A stretch of DNA of 64,000 nucleotides from Acidithiobacillus ferridurans (GTDB lineage: Bacteria; Pseudomonadota; Gammaproteobacteria; Acidithiobacillales; Acidithiobacillaceae): contig NZ_AP018795.1 in the NCBI RefSeq assembly GCF_003966655.1, positions 1,815,501 through 1,879,500 on the forward strand, given 5' to 3'. Shown in pieces: positions 53,396-62,594 of this stretch. The notes beneath the pieces were generated by a model. That model saw only the letters and a program-made list of their open reading frames with translations. It ran no database searches and had not been told where the DNA came from. A program made the position numbers and the translations under genes. Every line of letters starts with the position of its first letter. The stretch's first letter is position 1.

Positions 53396-53620
53396 ATGTG
53401 GGACATGATATGGAACTCGGCAGGATTGTTCCTGCGCGGAAAGCTGTTCAAAGATACCCGGCTGGTTCTGATGCTGCTGGCGGCCAACATCATCTTGGCT
53501 GCTGTGGTCGTCGTTGCCGGACATTTAGCCGGCATTCCGTATCTGGTGGATTGTCTGGTTGCTGGCCTCCTGTGTGGCGCCCTGCAACCCATCCTTTTTT
53601 TGAATTTGAAGTACGCATGA
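53396..53620 (+). CDS. small two-helix membrane protein B
   Basis: The 74-residue protein has an amphipathic N-terminus (MWDMIWNSAGLFLRGKLF) and two hydrophobic segments (about 23-43 and 50-70). It is not obviously a paralogue of the preceding gene. AAAGGAGGA lies upstream. The next gene begins 1 base after its stop, so translation is tightly linked. Confidence 0.72.
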   Translation: MWDMIWNSAGLFLRGKLFKDTRLVLMLLAANIILAAVVVVAGHLAGIPYLVDCLVAGLLCGALQPILFLNLKYA

Positions 53621-53621
53621 C

Positions 53622-54527
53622 ATGGCGACGTCACCCGTGCCTGAGGACATTGAAAGCAGGGAAGCAGATACCCTGACGGAAGATATCGCCCGATTGGGCA
53701 GCCTCGAAAAAATCATACAGGGATGGGATGAAACACAGCAAAGAACGGTGCTGGCACTGCGCAATGGCTGGGAGGCGATTTACAGGGAATGTTTGCGGCG
53801 TCTTATTCGTACCGTGCAGAATGCCCCACAGGGGGCCACCGGCTTGCGGGAAGCTGCAGCAGATCCGTATGTCTATGCGGTGCTGCGGACCCTGAGTCTG
53901 GTTCGGCCCTCCCTGCAGGAACGCATCGAAGCGGCGCTGGATAGTGTGCGGCCAGGTCTGGAAGGCCATGGCGGCAATGTCGAACTGGTCGAACTGCGTC
54001 CGCCCGATACTGTAGTTTTGCGCTTGCTGGGGTCTTGTCACGGTTGCCCATCTTCCTCACTGACCCTGTCGGAAGGGGTGGAGAAAGCAATCCGCGAGGC
54101 CTGCCCGGAAATATGTCATATTGAAACGGTAGGTCGTCAACATGCCGCCACCGCGCCGATCGGCGAAGGAACTGAACAGCGTATCAGCCCCTTCGCCATT
54201 GGCGGGCGTCATCCCTGGCTGCCGGCCCTGCGGCTGGAGGACCTGCCGCGAAATAGCCTGCTCGCTCGGGAGGTCCTTTCCGACGCCCTGCTGTTCTGGC
54301 GCGATCCCGAAGGAGATGTGCACTGTTACCGCAATGCCTGCGCCCATCTGGGTATGCCTCTTGATGAGGGAGAGATAGATCCAGTCGGTGTTCTGACTTG
54401 TCCGCATCACGGATTCCAGTTTGCGTTGGAGAGCGGAGAATGTCTGACGATACCCGAAATCCAGTTGGAGCCCTGGGCGGTGCGGATGGTCGATGGTGAG
54501 ATCCAGGTGAGGAGGAATCATGACTGA
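53622..54527 (+). CDS. NifU C-domain / Rieske fusion protein
   Basis: The 301-residue protein has a helical N-terminus, then a NifU-type domain at about 100-170 with C139-x2-C142 (GSCHGCPSS). A Rieske [2Fe-2S] domain at about 195-298 has C240-A-H242 and C260-P-H-H263. A cysteine pair in the first and His/Cys pairs in the second would give two distinct clusters. Group 2a hydrogenase loci of mycobacteria encode a Rieske-type HucE, probably the counterpart. It overlaps the NHL gene by 8 bases. Confidence 0.85.
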   Translation: MATSPVPEDIESREADTLTEDIARLGSLEKIIQGWDETQQRTVLALRNGWEAIYRECLRRLIRTVQNAPQGATGLREAAADPYVYAVLRTLSLVRPSLQERIEAALDSVRPGLEGHGGNVELVELRPPDTVVLRLLGSCHGCPSSSLTLSEGVEKAIREACPEICHIETVGRQHAATAPIGEGTEQRISPFAIGGRHPWLPALRLEDLPRNSLLAREVLSDALLFWRDPEGDVHCYRNACAHLGMPLDEGEIDPVGVLTCPHHGFQFALESGECLTIPEIQLEPWAVRMVDGEIQVRRNHD

Positions 54528-55716
54528 ATATACCCTACCCCTGAGTGCCGCTATCCGGAACCGGCCAACCGCCATCTCTTCGGAGCAGTTGCTGGTGGGG
54601 GCGGGGGCGAGGGTCATCCTGGGGGAGCAGGTACAGCCCAGGGGGGTCGTCGTTCCTGTCGTTCCTTCCGCGCGGACGCTTTTCGGCCCGCGCGGTGCCA
54701 GCCTCATGGCTGACGGATCTCTTTGGGTGGCTGATACCGGCCATCATCGCTTGCTGGGGTGGCCCACGCTACCCGCAGCCGATGGCCAACCTGCCACTTG
54801 GCTCATTGGTCAGCCAGACTTTGAACGGGACGGGGGGCGCAACGCCCACGGTCCCGTCGGCGCGGCATCGCTGAATGTTCCCACCGGGATCTGTCCGGTT
54901 GGCAACGGGATGGCGGTGGCGGACGTCTGGAACCATCGGGTGCTGATCTGGAATGAAGTGCCTCATGAAAGCCATGCTCCGGCGGATCTGGTTCTCGGCC
55001 AAAGCGATTTTGTGTCGGCGGAAATCAATCGCGGTGCGCCCCAACCATCCGCGTCTAGCTTATACTGGCCCTATGGGGTCTTTTGGGATGGTGCTAGGCT
55101 TTATATCGCGGATTCTGGTAACCGCCGCGTCCTCTGGTGGGAGGGCATTCCCACGGAAAAAGGACAACCCGCGGACGGTGTCCTGGGCCAGGCGGATTTT
55201 CATTGCCGGGACGAGAACGGAGGTCACGAAGCGGACGCCATGAGCATGCGCTGGCCCCATGCGGTAACCCATTTCGGGGATTGGCTGGCCATGGGGGATG
55301 CGGGGAACAACCGGGTGCTGCTCTGGCGTGGGGCACCACAGCGCAATGGCCAGGTGGCCGATATGGTCCTCGGTCAGCCTGACTTTGCTCAGAACGCCCA
55401 CAATCGCGGTAATTACTTCCCCAATGCGGCCTGTTTCAATATGCCCTATGGCGTGACCGCCACGGGAAACTGGCTGATCGTGGCGGATACGGCCAACAGC
55501 CGACTGCTGGGCTGGCAGGCGGACGATCTGGTGACGGGCGCTCCGGCACGTACCCTCGCCGGTCAGGATGATTTCCAGCACAAGGGGGACAACCGCTGGG
55601 GTGTGGTGGGGCGCAATACGCTATGCTGGCCTTATGGGATTTCTGCTGCGGGAAGGAGTGTGATCATCGCCGATTCGGGTAACAACCGCGTACTGCTTTG
55701 GGACAGGCGGTCATGA
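54520..55716 (+). CDS. NHL-repeat beta-propeller protein
   Basis: The 398-residue protein is made of repeated units such as GSLWVADTGHHRLLGW, GMAVADVWNHRVLIW, RLYIADSGNRRVLWW, WLAMGDAGNNRVLLW and VIIADSGNNRVLLW, each followed by GQPDF/GQADF. This gives about six propeller blades. No signal peptide is present, so it is cytoplasmic. NHL propellers are protein- or ligand-binding platforms. The stop overlaps hypF in ATGA. It is probably a hydrogenase scaffold or assembly partner. Confidence 0.88.
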   Translation: MTEYTLPLSAAIRNRPTAISSEQLLVGAGARVILGEQVQPRGVVVPVVPSARTLFGPRGASLMADGSLWVADTGHHRLLGWPTLPAADGQPATWLIGQPDFERDGGRNAHGPVGAASLNVPTGICPVGNGMAVADVWNHRVLIWNEVPHESHAPADLVLGQSDFVSAEINRGAPQPSASSLYWPYGVFWDGARLYIADSGNRRVLWWEGIPTEKGQPADGVLGQADFHCRDENGGHEADAMSMRWPHAVTHFGDWLAMGDAGNNRVLLWRGAPQRNGQVADMVLGQPDFAQNAHNRGNYFPNAACFNMPYGVTATGNWLIVADTANSRLLGWQADDLVTGAPARTLAGQDDFQHKGDNRWGVVGRNTLCWPYGISAAGRSVIIADSGNNRVLLWDRRS

Positions 55717-58124
55717 ATTCCCCCGCGGACCGGGTCGCAACCCTGGGTGAGGAAGTCCGAGTGCGCGGACTGGTTCAGGGCGTTGGGTTCCGTCCTGCGG
55801 TTTGGCGCATTGCCCGCGACTGCGGGTTGTCGGGCGATGTGTGCAACGATGGGGAAGGGGTGCTGATCCGGATCTGGGGGCCGGCAACCGAGCGGGATCG
55901 ATTTCTGACCCGCCTGCGCGACGAACACCCACCCCTCGCGCGCATTGACGAGGTGGTCCGCGGATATTTGCGCGAAGATCCTCCTGAGGGGCCTTTCGGG
56001 ATCAGCACCAGCCGCTCTGGGCACGTACATACGGGAGCGGTGCCGGATGCCGCTACCTGTCCCGCCTGCCTGGGGGAGATATTCGACCCCTTCCATCGGC
56101 GTTATCGTTACCCTTTCACCAATTGCACGCACTGTGGTCCGCGTTTTTCGATCCTCGAAGACATCCCCTATGACCGTGCCCATACCTCCATGGGCGTCTT
56201 TCCGCTCTGCAGGGATTGCCGTGCGGAATACGAAAATCCGGAAGACCGGCGCTTCCACGCGCAACCGGTGGCCTGCCATGCCTGCGGCCCGAAGGCCCGG
56301 CTCGTCCGGCTCGATGGCCACGCGGTCAGTGCCGACCGGTATACCCAACTGGACGCGGTGGACGCGGCGACCAACCTCCTCAAGCGCGGGGAAATCGTGC
56401 TCATCAAAGGGCTTGGCGGTTTTCATCTCGCCTGCGATGCCACGAATGACCGTGCGGTGTCCACCTTGCGCCTGCGCAAACACCGTCCCCATAAACCCCT
56501 GGCGTTGATGGCCAGGGATCTGGAGGTCGTGCGCCGCTATGCGCACGTGAGCCGCGCAGAGGAGAAGTTGCTGCGGTCTCATCAGGCGCCCATCGTGCTG
56601 CTGAACCGTCTGGACAACGACTCCCTGGCGCCTGGCATTGCGCCGGGGATGCGGCGGCTCGGATTTATGCTGCCTTATACCCCCCTGCACCATCTCCTGA
56701 TGCGCCGGATGGACCGCCCGATCGTCCTGACGAGCGGCAATCTCTCGGATGCTCCGCAGGTTATTGACGACGCGACTGCCGTCCGGGCGCTGCGGGGGGT
56801 GACCGACTGGATGCTGACCCATGACCGGGCGATCATCAACCGCGTCGATGATTCTGTGGTGCAGATGGCGGGAGACGACACCATGATCCTGCGCCGGGGG
56901 CGTGGCTATGCGCCGGAGTCGTTGCCGCTGCCCGAGGGTTTCAGGGCAGCGCCGGACCTGCTGGCGCTGGGTGGGGAGCTCAAGAACACTTTCTGCCTGA
57001 TCAAGGACGGACAAGCCATCCTTTCCCAGCACATGGGCGATCTCGAACAGGCAGCGGTCTGGGACGACACTGTCCGGAATCTCGCCCTCTACGCCCGGCT
57101 CTTCCAGCATGTGCCCAAGGCCGTCGTGGTGGACCGTCACCCCGAATATCTGTCGCACAAGTGGGGGGTGGAGATGGCGGAGGAGGGCGATCTCCCCCTG
57201 ATTTCCGTGCAACACCATCACGCCCATATTGCCGCGGTCCTGGTAGAACACGGCCTGCCGCTGGAGCATCCGCCGGTCATCGCCCTGGCTCTGGACGGTA
57301 TGGGTCTGGGCGAGGGGGGCGCTTTGTGGGGTTGTGAGTGTTTGCAGGTGAGTTACCGCGAAATCCGTCACCTGGGCGGGTTGCGGCCTTCCGCCCTGCC
57401 GGGGGGTAGTCGCGCGATGCGTGAACCGTGGCGCAACGCCTTCGTGCAGCTTGCGGACGCCTTCGGCTGGTCCGTGGCGGGGCAACGATTCGCCGATCTG
57501 GCCATCATGCAGTACCTGTCCGAAAAGCCGGTGGCGCAGTTGTTGCACATGCTGGACAGGAACGTCGGCACGCCGCTCTGCAGTTCCGCCGGGCGGCTGT
57601 TTGACGCCGTCAGCGCGGTCTGTGGCCTGTGCACGGACCGGGTGAGTTATGAAGGGCAGGCGGCCATGCTGCTGGAGGCCTGTGTCGATCCGTCTATCAT
57701 GGGGGATGCCTCAGAGCCGGGCTATCCTTTCGGCATCGTCGAAAGCGAAAAGAACTTCATTCAGATGGATCCGCGGACCCTGTGGCCGCCGCTGCTGGGC
57801 GATCTCCAGGGTGGGGTTCCGCTGGCGGCGATTGCTGCGCGCTTCCACAAAGGCTTCGCCGCCGGCCTGGCGCAATTGCTCAGCCGGGCACTGGGCGCCA
57901 CACCCTGGACTTCCACCGTCGCCTTGTCCGGGGGTGTTTTTCAGAATCTGACCCTGCTGCGGGCAACCCGGGAGGCTCTGGAATCCCAGGGGCTGGAGGT
58001 TCTGGTTCCGCATCTGATCCCCGCCAATGACGGCGGCCTGGCTTTTGGGCAGGCGGTGGTGGCGGCCGCGCAAATCGTCGCTGGTCAACATCCTATTGCA
58101 GGAGGGCATGAGCCATGTGTCTAG
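55713..58124 (+). CDS. hypF: carbamoyltransferase HypF
   Basis: HypF converts carbamoyl phosphate into the thiocarbamate on HypE that becomes CN ligands of the NiFe site. The 803-residue protein has an acylphosphatase domain (VRGLVQGVGFRPAVW), two zinc-finger-like pairs (CPACLGEIF, CTHCGPRF, CRDCRAEY, CHACGPKA), a YrdC domain (KGLGGFHLACDA) and a Kae1-like domain (VQHHHAHIAAV, LSGGVFQN). It is complete and full length. Confidence 0.96.
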   Translation: MNSPADRVATLGEEVRVRGLVQGVGFRPAVWRIARDCGLSGDVCNDGEGVLIRIWGPATERDRFLTRLRDEHPPLARIDEVVRGYLREDPPEGPFGISTSRSGHVHTGAVPDAATCPACLGEIFDPFHRRYRYPFTNCTHCGPRFSILEDIPYDRAHTSMGVFPLCRDCRAEYENPEDRRFHAQPVACHACGPKARLVRLDGHAVSADRYTQLDAVDAATNLLKRGEIVLIKGLGGFHLACDATNDRAVSTLRLRKHRPHKPLALMARDLEVVRRYAHVSRAEEKLLRSHQAPIVLLNRLDNDSLAPGIAPGMRRLGFMLPYTPLHHLLMRRMDRPIVLTSGNLSDAPQVIDDATAVRALRGVTDWMLTHDRAIINRVDDSVVQMAGDDTMILRRGRGYAPESLPLPEGFRAAPDLLALGGELKNTFCLIKDGQAILSQHMGDLEQAAVWDDTVRNLALYARLFQHVPKAVVVDRHPEYLSHKWGVEMAEEGDLPLISVQHHHAHIAAVLVEHGLPLEHPPVIALALDGMGLGEGGALWGCECLQVSYREIRHLGGLRPSALPGGSRAMREPWRNAFVQLADAFGWSVAGQRFADLAIMQYLSEKPVAQLLHMLDRNVGTPLCSSAGRLFDAVSAVCGLCTDRVSYEGQAAMLLEACVDPSIMGDASEPGYPFGIVESEKNFIQMDPRTLWPPLLGDLQGGVPLAAIAARFHKGFAAGLAQLLSRALGATPWTSTVALSGGVFQNLTLLRATREALESQGLEVLVPHLIPANDGGLAFGQAVVAAAQIVAGQHPIAGGHEPCV

Positions 58125-58408
58125 GTATTCCGGGTCAGATCACGAGAATCATCAATGCGCGTGAACGACGGGCGGAGGTGGCAATCAACGGGGTACGGCG
58201 GGAGGTCAATATCGCCTGCATTGCCGATGTGGAGCACCCCGCGGAGTCCTGTGTCGGTGACTGGGTGCTGGTGCATGTGGGTTTTGCCATGAGCCGCATC
58301 AGCGCGGAGGAGGCAGCCCTGACGCTGGATGTGCTGACGCAACTGGGCGAAGCTCAACTGGAAATGGATCGTATGCGCGAGTCCGCGCCAACAGGTCCCA
58401 TGGCGTAA
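58115..58408 (+). CDS. hypC: hydrogenase assembly chaperone HypC
   Basis: The 97-residue chaperone begins MCLGIPGQI, with the essential Cys 2 that carries the Fe(CN)2CO unit with HypD. VGDWVLVHVGFAMSRI is the family core. It overlaps hypF by 10 bases. The AGGAGG of the next gene follows. Confidence 0.96.
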   Translation: MCLGIPGQITRIINARERRAEVAINGVRREVNIACIADVEHPAESCVGDWVLVHVGFAMSRISAEEAALTLDVLTQLGEAQLEMDRMRESAPTGPMA

Positions 58409-58423
58409 TCGCCAGGAGGTGCA

Positions 58424-59122
58424 ATGATGGATCCTCTGCAGGATCTTTATCCTTTTCTGCACGGTCAGGCCAAAAATCCGCAGCGGGAAAAGACGGCGCT
58501 GCTGGAGTCCGTGCGGCAGAAATCTGCCGAAAGCCGGAATGTCAAGGCGCAGTTTTTTGCGGCGCACGCGGAGGCGCTGGTTTCCATGGCGGCGGCCCTG
58601 GCGGCGGTTTATCAGAGCGGCGGTATGCTCTATACCATGGGTAACGGCGGCTCCTCCTGTGATGCGGACCACTTGGCGGTGGAGTTCATGCACCCCGTTA
58701 CCACGGGCCGTCCGGCTCTGGCGGCGCACAGTCTGGTGAGTGACCGGGCCATGCTGACCGCCGTCGGTAATGACGTGGGTTATCAGCATGTGTTTTTACG
58801 GCAACTGACGGCCTTGGCAAGACCGGGGGATGCGCTGTTCGGCTTTTCGACCAGTGGCAACTCCGCCAATCTCATGGCCGCCTACCGCAAGGCCCGGGAA
58901 ACCGGCATGGTGACCTTCGGCCTTGCCGGCATGGAGGGGGGTGAGATGCAGGCAAGCGGCCTGGTGGACCACCTCTTGGTGGTGGCGACGGACAGCATTC
59001 ACCGTATCCAGGAATGCCACGTCACGACCTTTCACATACTCTGGGACCTGGTGCATACCATCCTGGCAGACCGGCGCGGAGACTTGCGGGCGGAGGTAAC
59101 CGAAGATGCGTTACGTGGATGA
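58424..59122 (+). CDS. SIS-domain phosphoheptose-isomerase-like protein in the hyp operon
   Basis: The 232-residue SIS protein is like GmhA: MLYTMGNGGSSCDADHLAVEFMHP, ALFGFSTSGNSANLMAAYRKARETGMVTFGLAG and a C-terminal helix with the active-site His (IQECHVTTFHILWDLVH). It lies between hypC and hypD, overlapping hypD by 17 bases. In GmhA it would isomerise sedoheptulose-7-phosphate for LPS heptose; that role is not obvious in a hydrogenase operon. An ATG 3 bases downstream is an alternative start. Confidence 0.88.
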   Translation: MMDPLQDLYPFLHGQAKNPQREKTALLESVRQKSAESRNVKAQFFAAHAEALVSMAAALAAVYQSGGMLYTMGNGGSSCDADHLAVEFMHPVTTGRPALAAHSLVSDRAMLTAVGNDVGYQHVFLRQLTALARPGDALFGFSTSGNSANLMAAYRKARETGMVTFGLAGMEGGEMQASGLVDHLLVVATDSIHRIQECHVTTFHILWDLVHTILADRRGDLRAEVTEDALRG

Positions 59123-60251
59123 GTTCCGGGATCCCGAAAAGGCCCGCTATCTGGTCAAGGATATTCAAAGGCTGGCGGCGCTGATCCCGGCCACCGCGAA
59201 CCGGCCGTTACAACTCATGGAGTTTTGCGGTGGCCACACCCATACCATTTTCAAATACGGTATCGAGCAGATGCTGCCGCCCTCGGTGGAATTGGTGCAT
59301 GGGCCGGGTTGCCCGGTCTGCGTGCTGCCCATGGGCCGGGTGGATGATTGCGTGACCATTGCCGAGTGTCCGGAGGTGATATTCACCACGTTCGGTGACG
59401 CCATGCGGGTTCCCGGCTCGCGCAAGAGCCTGCTGCAGGCCAAGGCCACGGGCGCTGATGTGCGGATGGTCTATTCGCCGCTGGATGCGCTGGCCATCGC
59501 CAGAGATAACCCGGACCGGGAAGTGGTGTTTTTCGGTCTTGGTTTTGAAACGACCATGCCGGCGACGGCGCTGACCATTCTCGCCGCAGAACGCCAGCGG
59601 GTGGCCAATTTTTCCGTATTCTGCAATCACATCACGACGCTGCCCACCATCAAGGCCATTCTCGACTCCTCCGATATGGAGCTGGACGGTTTCCTGGGCC
59701 CCGGCCATGTCAGCATGGTGATCGGTACCCATCCCTATCACTTTATCGCCGGGCATTACCACAAACCCGTGGTGATCGCGGGGTTCGAGCCTCTGGATAT
59801 CCTGCAGTCCCTGTGGATGCTGCTGAAACAACTGGTCGAGCGTCGCTGTGCGGTGGAAAACCAGTACGCGCGGGTGGTTCCCGAAGAGGGCAATATTCAA
59901 GCGCTGGAAGCCATCCAGCAAGTGTTCGAGATTCGCGAGTACTTCGAGTGGCGGGGGCTCGGCTCCATCGACCACTCCGGGGTCGGGATCCGCAATCGCT
60001 TTGCAGCCTTCGACGCCGAGCGCCGCTTTACCATACCCAATCTGTCCATTGCCGACCCCAAGGCGTGTCAGTGCGGAGAGGTGCTCAAAGGGGTCATAAA
60101 GCCTTGGGAATGCAAGGTCTTTGGTATGGCATGCACCCCGGAAACGCCGCTGGGCTCCTTGATGGTTTCTTCGGAAGGGGCATGTGCCGCCTACTTCAAT
60201 TATGGAAAGATGCCGGGAGAGGTTCCCGCTACGGCAGAGGAGGTGTCCTGA
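59106..60251 (+). CDS. hypD: hydrogenase formation protein HypD
   Basis: The 381-residue [4Fe-4S] scaffold assembles Fe(CN)2CO with HypC. Motifs are MEFCGGHTHTIFKYG, GPGCPVCVLP, FGLGFETTMP, FLGPGHVSMVIG and the C-terminal cluster DPKACQCGEVLKGVIKPWECKVFGMACTPETPLG. It overlaps the SIS gene, and its stop shares TGATG with hypE. Confidence 0.96.
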   Translation: MRYVDEFRDPEKARYLVKDIQRLAALIPATANRPLQLMEFCGGHTHTIFKYGIEQMLPPSVELVHGPGCPVCVLPMGRVDDCVTIAECPEVIFTTFGDAMRVPGSRKSLLQAKATGADVRMVYSPLDALAIARDNPDREVVFFGLGFETTMPATALTILAAERQRVANFSVFCNHITTLPTIKAILDSSDMELDGFLGPGHVSMVIGTHPYHFIAGHYHKPVVIAGFEPLDILQSLWMLLKQLVERRCAVENQYARVVPEEGNIQALEAIQQVFEIREYFEWRGLGSIDHSGVGIRNRFAAFDAERRFTIPNLSIADPKACQCGEVLKGVIKPWECKVFGMACTPETPLGSLMVSSEGACAAYFNYGKMPGEVPATAEEVS

Positions 60252-61309
60252 TGGCTGCAAATCCGCAACCGCGTGTCAAAAGACCCCATGGTGATGTGGT
60301 CAATCTTTCCCATGGCAGTGGTGGCAAGGCCATGCGGGATCTGATCGAAGGATTGATTCTGCCCGCCCTGGGCGCCTCCAGTGCCACGCCGCTGGAGGAT
60401 CAGGCCCGCATCGATGTACCGGAAATCCTTGGGAACGGTGACCGGATCGCCTTTACTACGGATTCCTACGTCGTCGACCCCCTCAGCTTTCCGGGCGGCG
60501 ACATCGGCACGCTGGCCATCAACGGTACCGTAAACGATCTGGCGGTGGGCGGCGCACGGCCCATCGTGCTGAGTTGCTCCCTGATCCTCGAAGAGGGCCT
60601 GCCCTTCACCATTCTGGAGAAGATGATGTGCAGCATGGCGCGGGCGGCACAGGCGGCGCGGGTCAGGATCGTCACGGGGGATACCAAAGTGGTGCCCCGG
60701 GGCAGCGCGGACAAGCTGTTCATCAACACCGCCGGCATCGGAATCATCCCGAAGGGCGTCCATCTGGAGATCGCCCGGATCCGACCGGGTGACCAACTGC
60801 TGTTGAATGGCTACCTGGGGGATCATGGCGCCGCCATTTTGAAGGCGCGCGGCGATCTGGCCCTGGACGCCGATGTGGAGAGCGATTGCCAGCCTCTGCA
60901 CGGGATTATCGCCGCCCTGCTGGCGGCGGCGCCGGGCACCCGATGCATCCGCGACGTGACCCGCGGCGGGCTGGCCACGGTGCTCAACGAATTTGCCGGG
61001 GGGGCTGGCGTGGGTATGCGCATCGTGGAGGATAGCATTCCCGTCCGCCCCGTGGTCAGAGGCATCTGCGAAGTGCTCGGCCTGGATCCCCTCTATCTGG
61101 CCAACGAAGGCAAACTCCTTGCAGTGGTGCCAAAGGAAGAGGCTGGGGCTGCGCTGGATGCGCTACGTTCCTGCCCGGAAGGCACCTACGCCGGGGTGAT
61201 CGGCGAGGTGCTCGCGGGGCCTCCCGGAAGGGTCGTGCTGAGCAGCCATTTCGGCGGAGAACGCATCGTCGACATGCTGGTGGGCGAACAGTTGCCGCGA
61301 ATCTGTTAG
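60251..61309 (+). CDS. hypE: carbamoyl-dehydratase HypE
   Basis: HypE carries the thiocarbamate on its C-terminal cysteine and dehydrates it to thiocyanate with ATP. The 352-residue PurM-like protein has LSHGSGGKAM, FTTDSYVVDPLSFPGGDIGTLAINGTVNDLAVGGA and the TRGGLATVLNE motif. It ends PRIC with the required terminal Cys. The start is coupled to hypD. A longer open frame upstream is shadow coding. Confidence 0.96.
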   Translation: MAANPQPRVKRPHGDVVNLSHGSGGKAMRDLIEGLILPALGASSATPLEDQARIDVPEILGNGDRIAFTTDSYVVDPLSFPGGDIGTLAINGTVNDLAVGGARPIVLSCSLILEEGLPFTILEKMMCSMARAAQAARVRIVTGDTKVVPRGSADKLFINTAGIGIIPKGVHLEIARIRPGDQLLLNGYLGDHGAAILKARGDLALDADVESDCQPLHGIIAALLAAAPGTRCIRDVTRGGLATVLNEFAGGAGVGMRIVEDSIPVRPVVRGICEVLGLDPLYLANEGKLLAVVPKEEAGAALDALRSCPEGTYAGVIGEVLAGPPGRVVLSSHFGGERIVDMLVGEQLPRIC

Positions 61310-61322
61310 ACGGGGAACGGCG

Positions 61323-61652
61323 ATGCACGAACTCGGGATCACCCGCAACATTGTCTCCATCTGCAGCGAGCAGGCCCGTGGTCGCAAGGTGACCCGGGTG
61401 CGGCTGGAAGTGGGGTTGTTATCGGGGGTGGTGCCGGACTCCATTCGCTTTTGCTTCGACGTGTGCAGTCAGGGCACGCCGCTGGAGGGCGCGGAACTGG
61501 AAGTGCTGGAGATTCCCGGTGAGGGCGAATGCCGGTCCTGTGGCAAACGTATCCCTCTCCGGCAGGTATTCGGGCATTGTCCGTGTGGTGCGGGCGACCT
61601 GATCTGTGTGGCCGGTAAGGAACTCAACATCAAGGATATGGAGGTGCAGTGA
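61323..61652 (+). CDS. hypA: nickel insertion protein HypA
   Basis: The 109-residue protein begins MHELG, with Ni ligand His 2. Its zinc domain has CRSCGKRIPLRQVFGHCPCGA; the second pair is CxC instead of the usual CxxC. HypA delivers nickel to HupL with HypB. The stop overlaps hypB by one base. Confidence 0.95.
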   Translation: MHELGITRNIVSICSEQARGRKVTRVRLEVGLLSGVVPDSIRFCFDVCSQGTPLEGAELEVLEIPGEGECRSCGKRIPLRQVFGHCPCGAGDLICVAGKELNIKDMEVQ

Positions 61653-62569
61653 TGTGTAAAACCTGTGGATGTTCCGATGGGGCACAAACGCGGATAACGC
61701 ACCTGGGTATTGCGCGGGGTGATGCTCCGGATACCCTGGAATCATCGGGCGATGTGCCCGGACATGCCCATGAGCACCGGCATGGCGATGCAGCGGTGCA
61801 TAACCATGGCCTGCATTCGCATGCCCACGGTGGTGCGAGCTCCCATCTCCATCCCCACCCCCATGTACCGGCGGACGGGAATGCCCACCTGGTGTCTTTG
61901 GAGGCGCGGATTCTGGACAAAAATGATCGCCTCGCGGAACGCAATCGCGGCTGGCTGGCGGGACGGGGCGTGTTTTCCCTGAATCTTATGAGTTCACCGG
62001 GAGCCGGGAAGACGACCCTGCTGGAAAAAACCCTGGCAGAACTGGCGGGCGAGTTCCCCCTGGCGGTAGTGGAGGGCGATCAGGAAACCACCCACGATGC
62101 GGAACGCATACGCCAGGCGGGTTGCAACGTGGTGCAGATCAATACCGGCCAGGGCTGTCATCTGGAGGCGGATATGGTGGCGCAGGGACTGCAGGAGATC
62201 GACCCGGCCGCCGGTTCCGTCGTCTTCATCGAGAACGTGGGAAACCTGGTATGCCCGGCCCTCTTTGATCTCGGTGAAGCGGCGCGGGTGGTCATCCTGG
62301 CGGTCACCGAGGGCGAAGACAAGCCGGCAAAGTACCCCCACATGTTTCACGGCGCGGACCTGATTCTGATCAACAAGATCGATCTGCTGCCCTACCTCTC
62401 CTTCGACCTGGAACGTTGCCTCGGTTACTTGCACGAAGTCGCGCATCATGCCGAGGTGCTGCAGATCTCCGCCGCCACGGGAGCGGGTCTGGAGCCGTGG
62501 TTTGCCTGGTTGCGCGAGCATCGAAACAAGGCGTTGTCGGAGGCCGGAAAAGTGTTGGCCGGTTCCTGA
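61652..62569 (+). CDS. hypB: GTPase HypB, histidine-rich
   Basis: The 305-residue SIMIBI GTPase has the N-terminal high-affinity Ni motif CKTCGCSD, then a histidine-rich nickel-storage stretch near residues 38-72 (AHEHRHGDAAVHNHGLHSHAHG, HLHPHPHVP). P-loop LMSSPGAGKTTLLEKT, IENVGNLVCPALFDLGE and NKIDLLPY follow. The G domain is complete. ATG 61652 overlaps the hypA stop in TGATG. Confidence 0.96.
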   Translation: MCKTCGCSDGAQTRITHLGIARGDAPDTLESSGDVPGHAHEHRHGDAAVHNHGLHSHAHGGASSHLHPHPHVPADGNAHLVSLEARILDKNDRLAERNRGWLAGRGVFSLNLMSSPGAGKTTLLEKTLAELAGEFPLAVVEGDQETTHDAERIRQAGCNVVQINTGQGCHLEADMVAQGLQEIDPAAGSVVFIENVGNLVCPALFDLGEAARVVILAVTEGEDKPAKYPHMFHGADLILINKIDLLPYLSFDLERCLGYLHEVAHHAEVLQISAATGAGLEPWFAWLREHRNKALSEAGKVLAGS

Positions 62570-62594
62570 GCTTCCTCGTGCCCAGGAGGCGGTC

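Noticed and set aside
55632-57548. Open frame of 638 codons on the minus strand across the NHL gene and hypF
   Set aside because: It is antisense to clear genes and its composition is dominated by His, Arg and Gln, as expected for shadow coding in GC-rich DNA.
59813-60250. Upstream extension of hypE
   Set aside because: It overlaps hypD in another frame and has no similarity to HypE; ATG 60251 with the TGATG coupling is the natural start.
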